From Arsenicicoccus bolidensis DSM 15745 (GTDB taxonomy: Bacteria; Actinomycetota; Actinomycetes; Actinomycetales; Dermatophilaceae): DNA of 64,000 nucleotides. The translations under genes and the position numbers were made by a program. The stretch spans positions 1 through 64,000 of the forward strand of contig NZ_AUFG01000007.1 of NCBI RefSeq assembly GCF_000426385.1. Reading direction: 5' to 3'. Of this stretch, positions 63,424 through 64,000 are shown piece after piece. The notes beneath the pieces were generated by a model. It saw nothing but the letters and a program-made list of their open reading frames with translations. It was not told the origin of the DNA and did not search any database. The first letter of the stretch is position 1. Each line of letters begins with the position of its first letter.

Positions 63424-64000
63424 ACGCGTGCATCGCGATCGCGGCAGCCGCGCCGGCGTTGATCGACCGCGTCGACCCGAACTGCGTGATGTGCACGACG
63501 GCGTCCGCGGCGTCCAGCAGCTCGCTCGTCAGCCCGGGCCCCTCCTGCCCGAACGCCAGCACGCACCGCTGCGGCAGCTCGAAGGTCTCGAGCGGCACGC
63601 TCCCCGGCACGTTGTCGACCGCGATCAGCGGTATGCCGTCCCGCCCGCTCTCCAGCGCGTCACGCTCCTGCGCGCGGCACCAGGCGACGAGATCGGCGAC
63701 GTCCGGGTGGTGGATCTCGTGCTGGTAGCGGTCTGTGACCATCGCGCCGCGACGGTTCCAGCGGCGACGGCCCACGACGTGGAAGGCAGCGACGTTGAAC
63801 GCGTTGGCGGTGCGGATCACCGACCCGATGTTGAGGTCGTGCTCCCAGTTCTCGACGGCGACGTGCAGCTCGTGCCGCGTCTCGTCCAGCGCCGCCACGA
63901 TCGCCGCCATCGTCAGGTAGCGGAAGCGGTCCTCCACGTTGCGGCGGTCGCCGTCCCGCAGCAGCTCCGGGTCGTAGCGGGGGTCCGGTGACCCGTCCGG
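63392..64000 (-). CDS. TrmH/SpoU-family RNA methyltransferase (5' end beyond window)
   Basis: A knotted SAM-dependent RNA 2'-O-methyltransferase. The visible 202 residues contain LHVAVENWEHDLNIGSVIRTANAFNVAAFHVVGRRRWNRRGA (motif 1), PQRCVLAFGQEGPGLTSELLDAADAVVHITQFGSTRSINAGAAAAIAMHAW (motifs 2 and 3 of the knot) and a short tail. The frame stays open to base 64000 with good codon use (YDPELLRDGDRRNVEDRFRY), so the true start lies to the right; ATG 63910-type internal starts would truncate a conserved helix. The C-terminal RRWADMPT is encoded by a dispersed repeat. Confidence 0.88.
   Translation of the reverse strand, partial: PDGSPDPRYDPELLRDGDRRNVEDRFRYLTMAAIVAALDETRHELHVAVENWEHDLNIGSVIRTANAFNVAAFHVVGRRRWNRRGAMVTDRYQHEIHHPDVADLVAWCRAQERDALESGRDGIPLIAVDNVPGSVPLETFELPQRCVLAFGQEGPGLTSELLDAADAVVHITQFGSTRSINAGAAAAIAMHAWVRRWADMPT

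Overview
The window is chromosomal DNA of a high-GC Gram-positive bacterium. By eye it is about 72% GC with strong G/C at third codon positions. Several things point to Micrococcales, most likely an Intrasporangiaceae-like member: BldC next to a DUF3073 protein and purM/purF; fbaA followed by a DUF3151 protein; a sterol-carrier-family protein and F420-type enzymes; a C50 carotenoid operon; an ANTAR regulator; and many promoters of the leaderless type (TANNNT, six bases, start codon). The taxonomy is inference. No phage, insertion sequence, CRISPR array or rRNA operon was seen.

Layout. 1-485: end of an unidentified gene, two 19-bp tandem arrays and a dispersed repeat. 486-6557: SDR, ATP-dependent DNA ligase, small stress-type proteins, photolyase and a YefM/RelE-type toxin-antitoxin pair. 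6606-15342: carotenoid region with an SDR-TspO fusion, a CPBP protease, a glycosyltransferase-Idi fusion, a DUF2238-like membrane protein, the overlapping operon crtI-crtB-crtYe-crtYf-crtEb and a divergent MarR regulator. 15362-24980: stress SDR, GAF-ANTAR regulator, tRNA-Lys, F420-type nitroreductase, a three-gene catabolic operon whose first gene has an in-frame stop, and a patch of small unknown proteins including two membrane-anchored paralogues. 25066-28839: four-gene nucleotide-sugar operon. 29156-33231: aldo/keto reductase, serine deaminase, PHP protein and tRNA-Glu, tRNA-Asp, tRNA-Phe. 33387-38908: truncated response regulator, two unusual membrane proteins, a PknB-like kinase, and a membrane protein paired with SatD. 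39016-54335: bldC, DUF3073 gene, then most of the purine pathway (purM, purF, purL, a purS-like gene, purC, purD), interrupted by a GT14 glycosyltransferase and oxidoreductases. 54402-58786: decayed AbiE-type toxin-antitoxin pair, HelD-like ATPase, chorismate mutase. 58880-64000: purA, a two-HTH regulator, DUF3151 gene, fbaA, a repeat-rich gap and a TrmH-family methyltransferase cut by the window edge.

How the genes work together. The crt operon should convert geranylgeranyl diphosphate to a cyclised C50 carotenoid. The fused Idi supplies C5 precursors, the GT2 half may glycosylate the product, and the MarR protein is placed to control the operon; no geranylgeranyl diphosphate synthase gene is present here. 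The pur genes cover five IMP-pathway enzymes plus adenylosuccinate synthase. PurL is the long single-chain type, yet a separate PurS-like protein is encoded next to it.

The most unusual signals are the GT2-Idi and SDR-TspO fusions with back-to-back leaderless promoters; the PurS-like protein beside full-length PurL; an 11-G tract where the ribosome binding site of a GT14 gene should be; a 42-bp dispersed element that supplies the end of a coding sequence; frame-independent enrichment of GTATGCC; and a cluster of broken genes (cyclase, AbiEii, response regulator, sensor-like protein).
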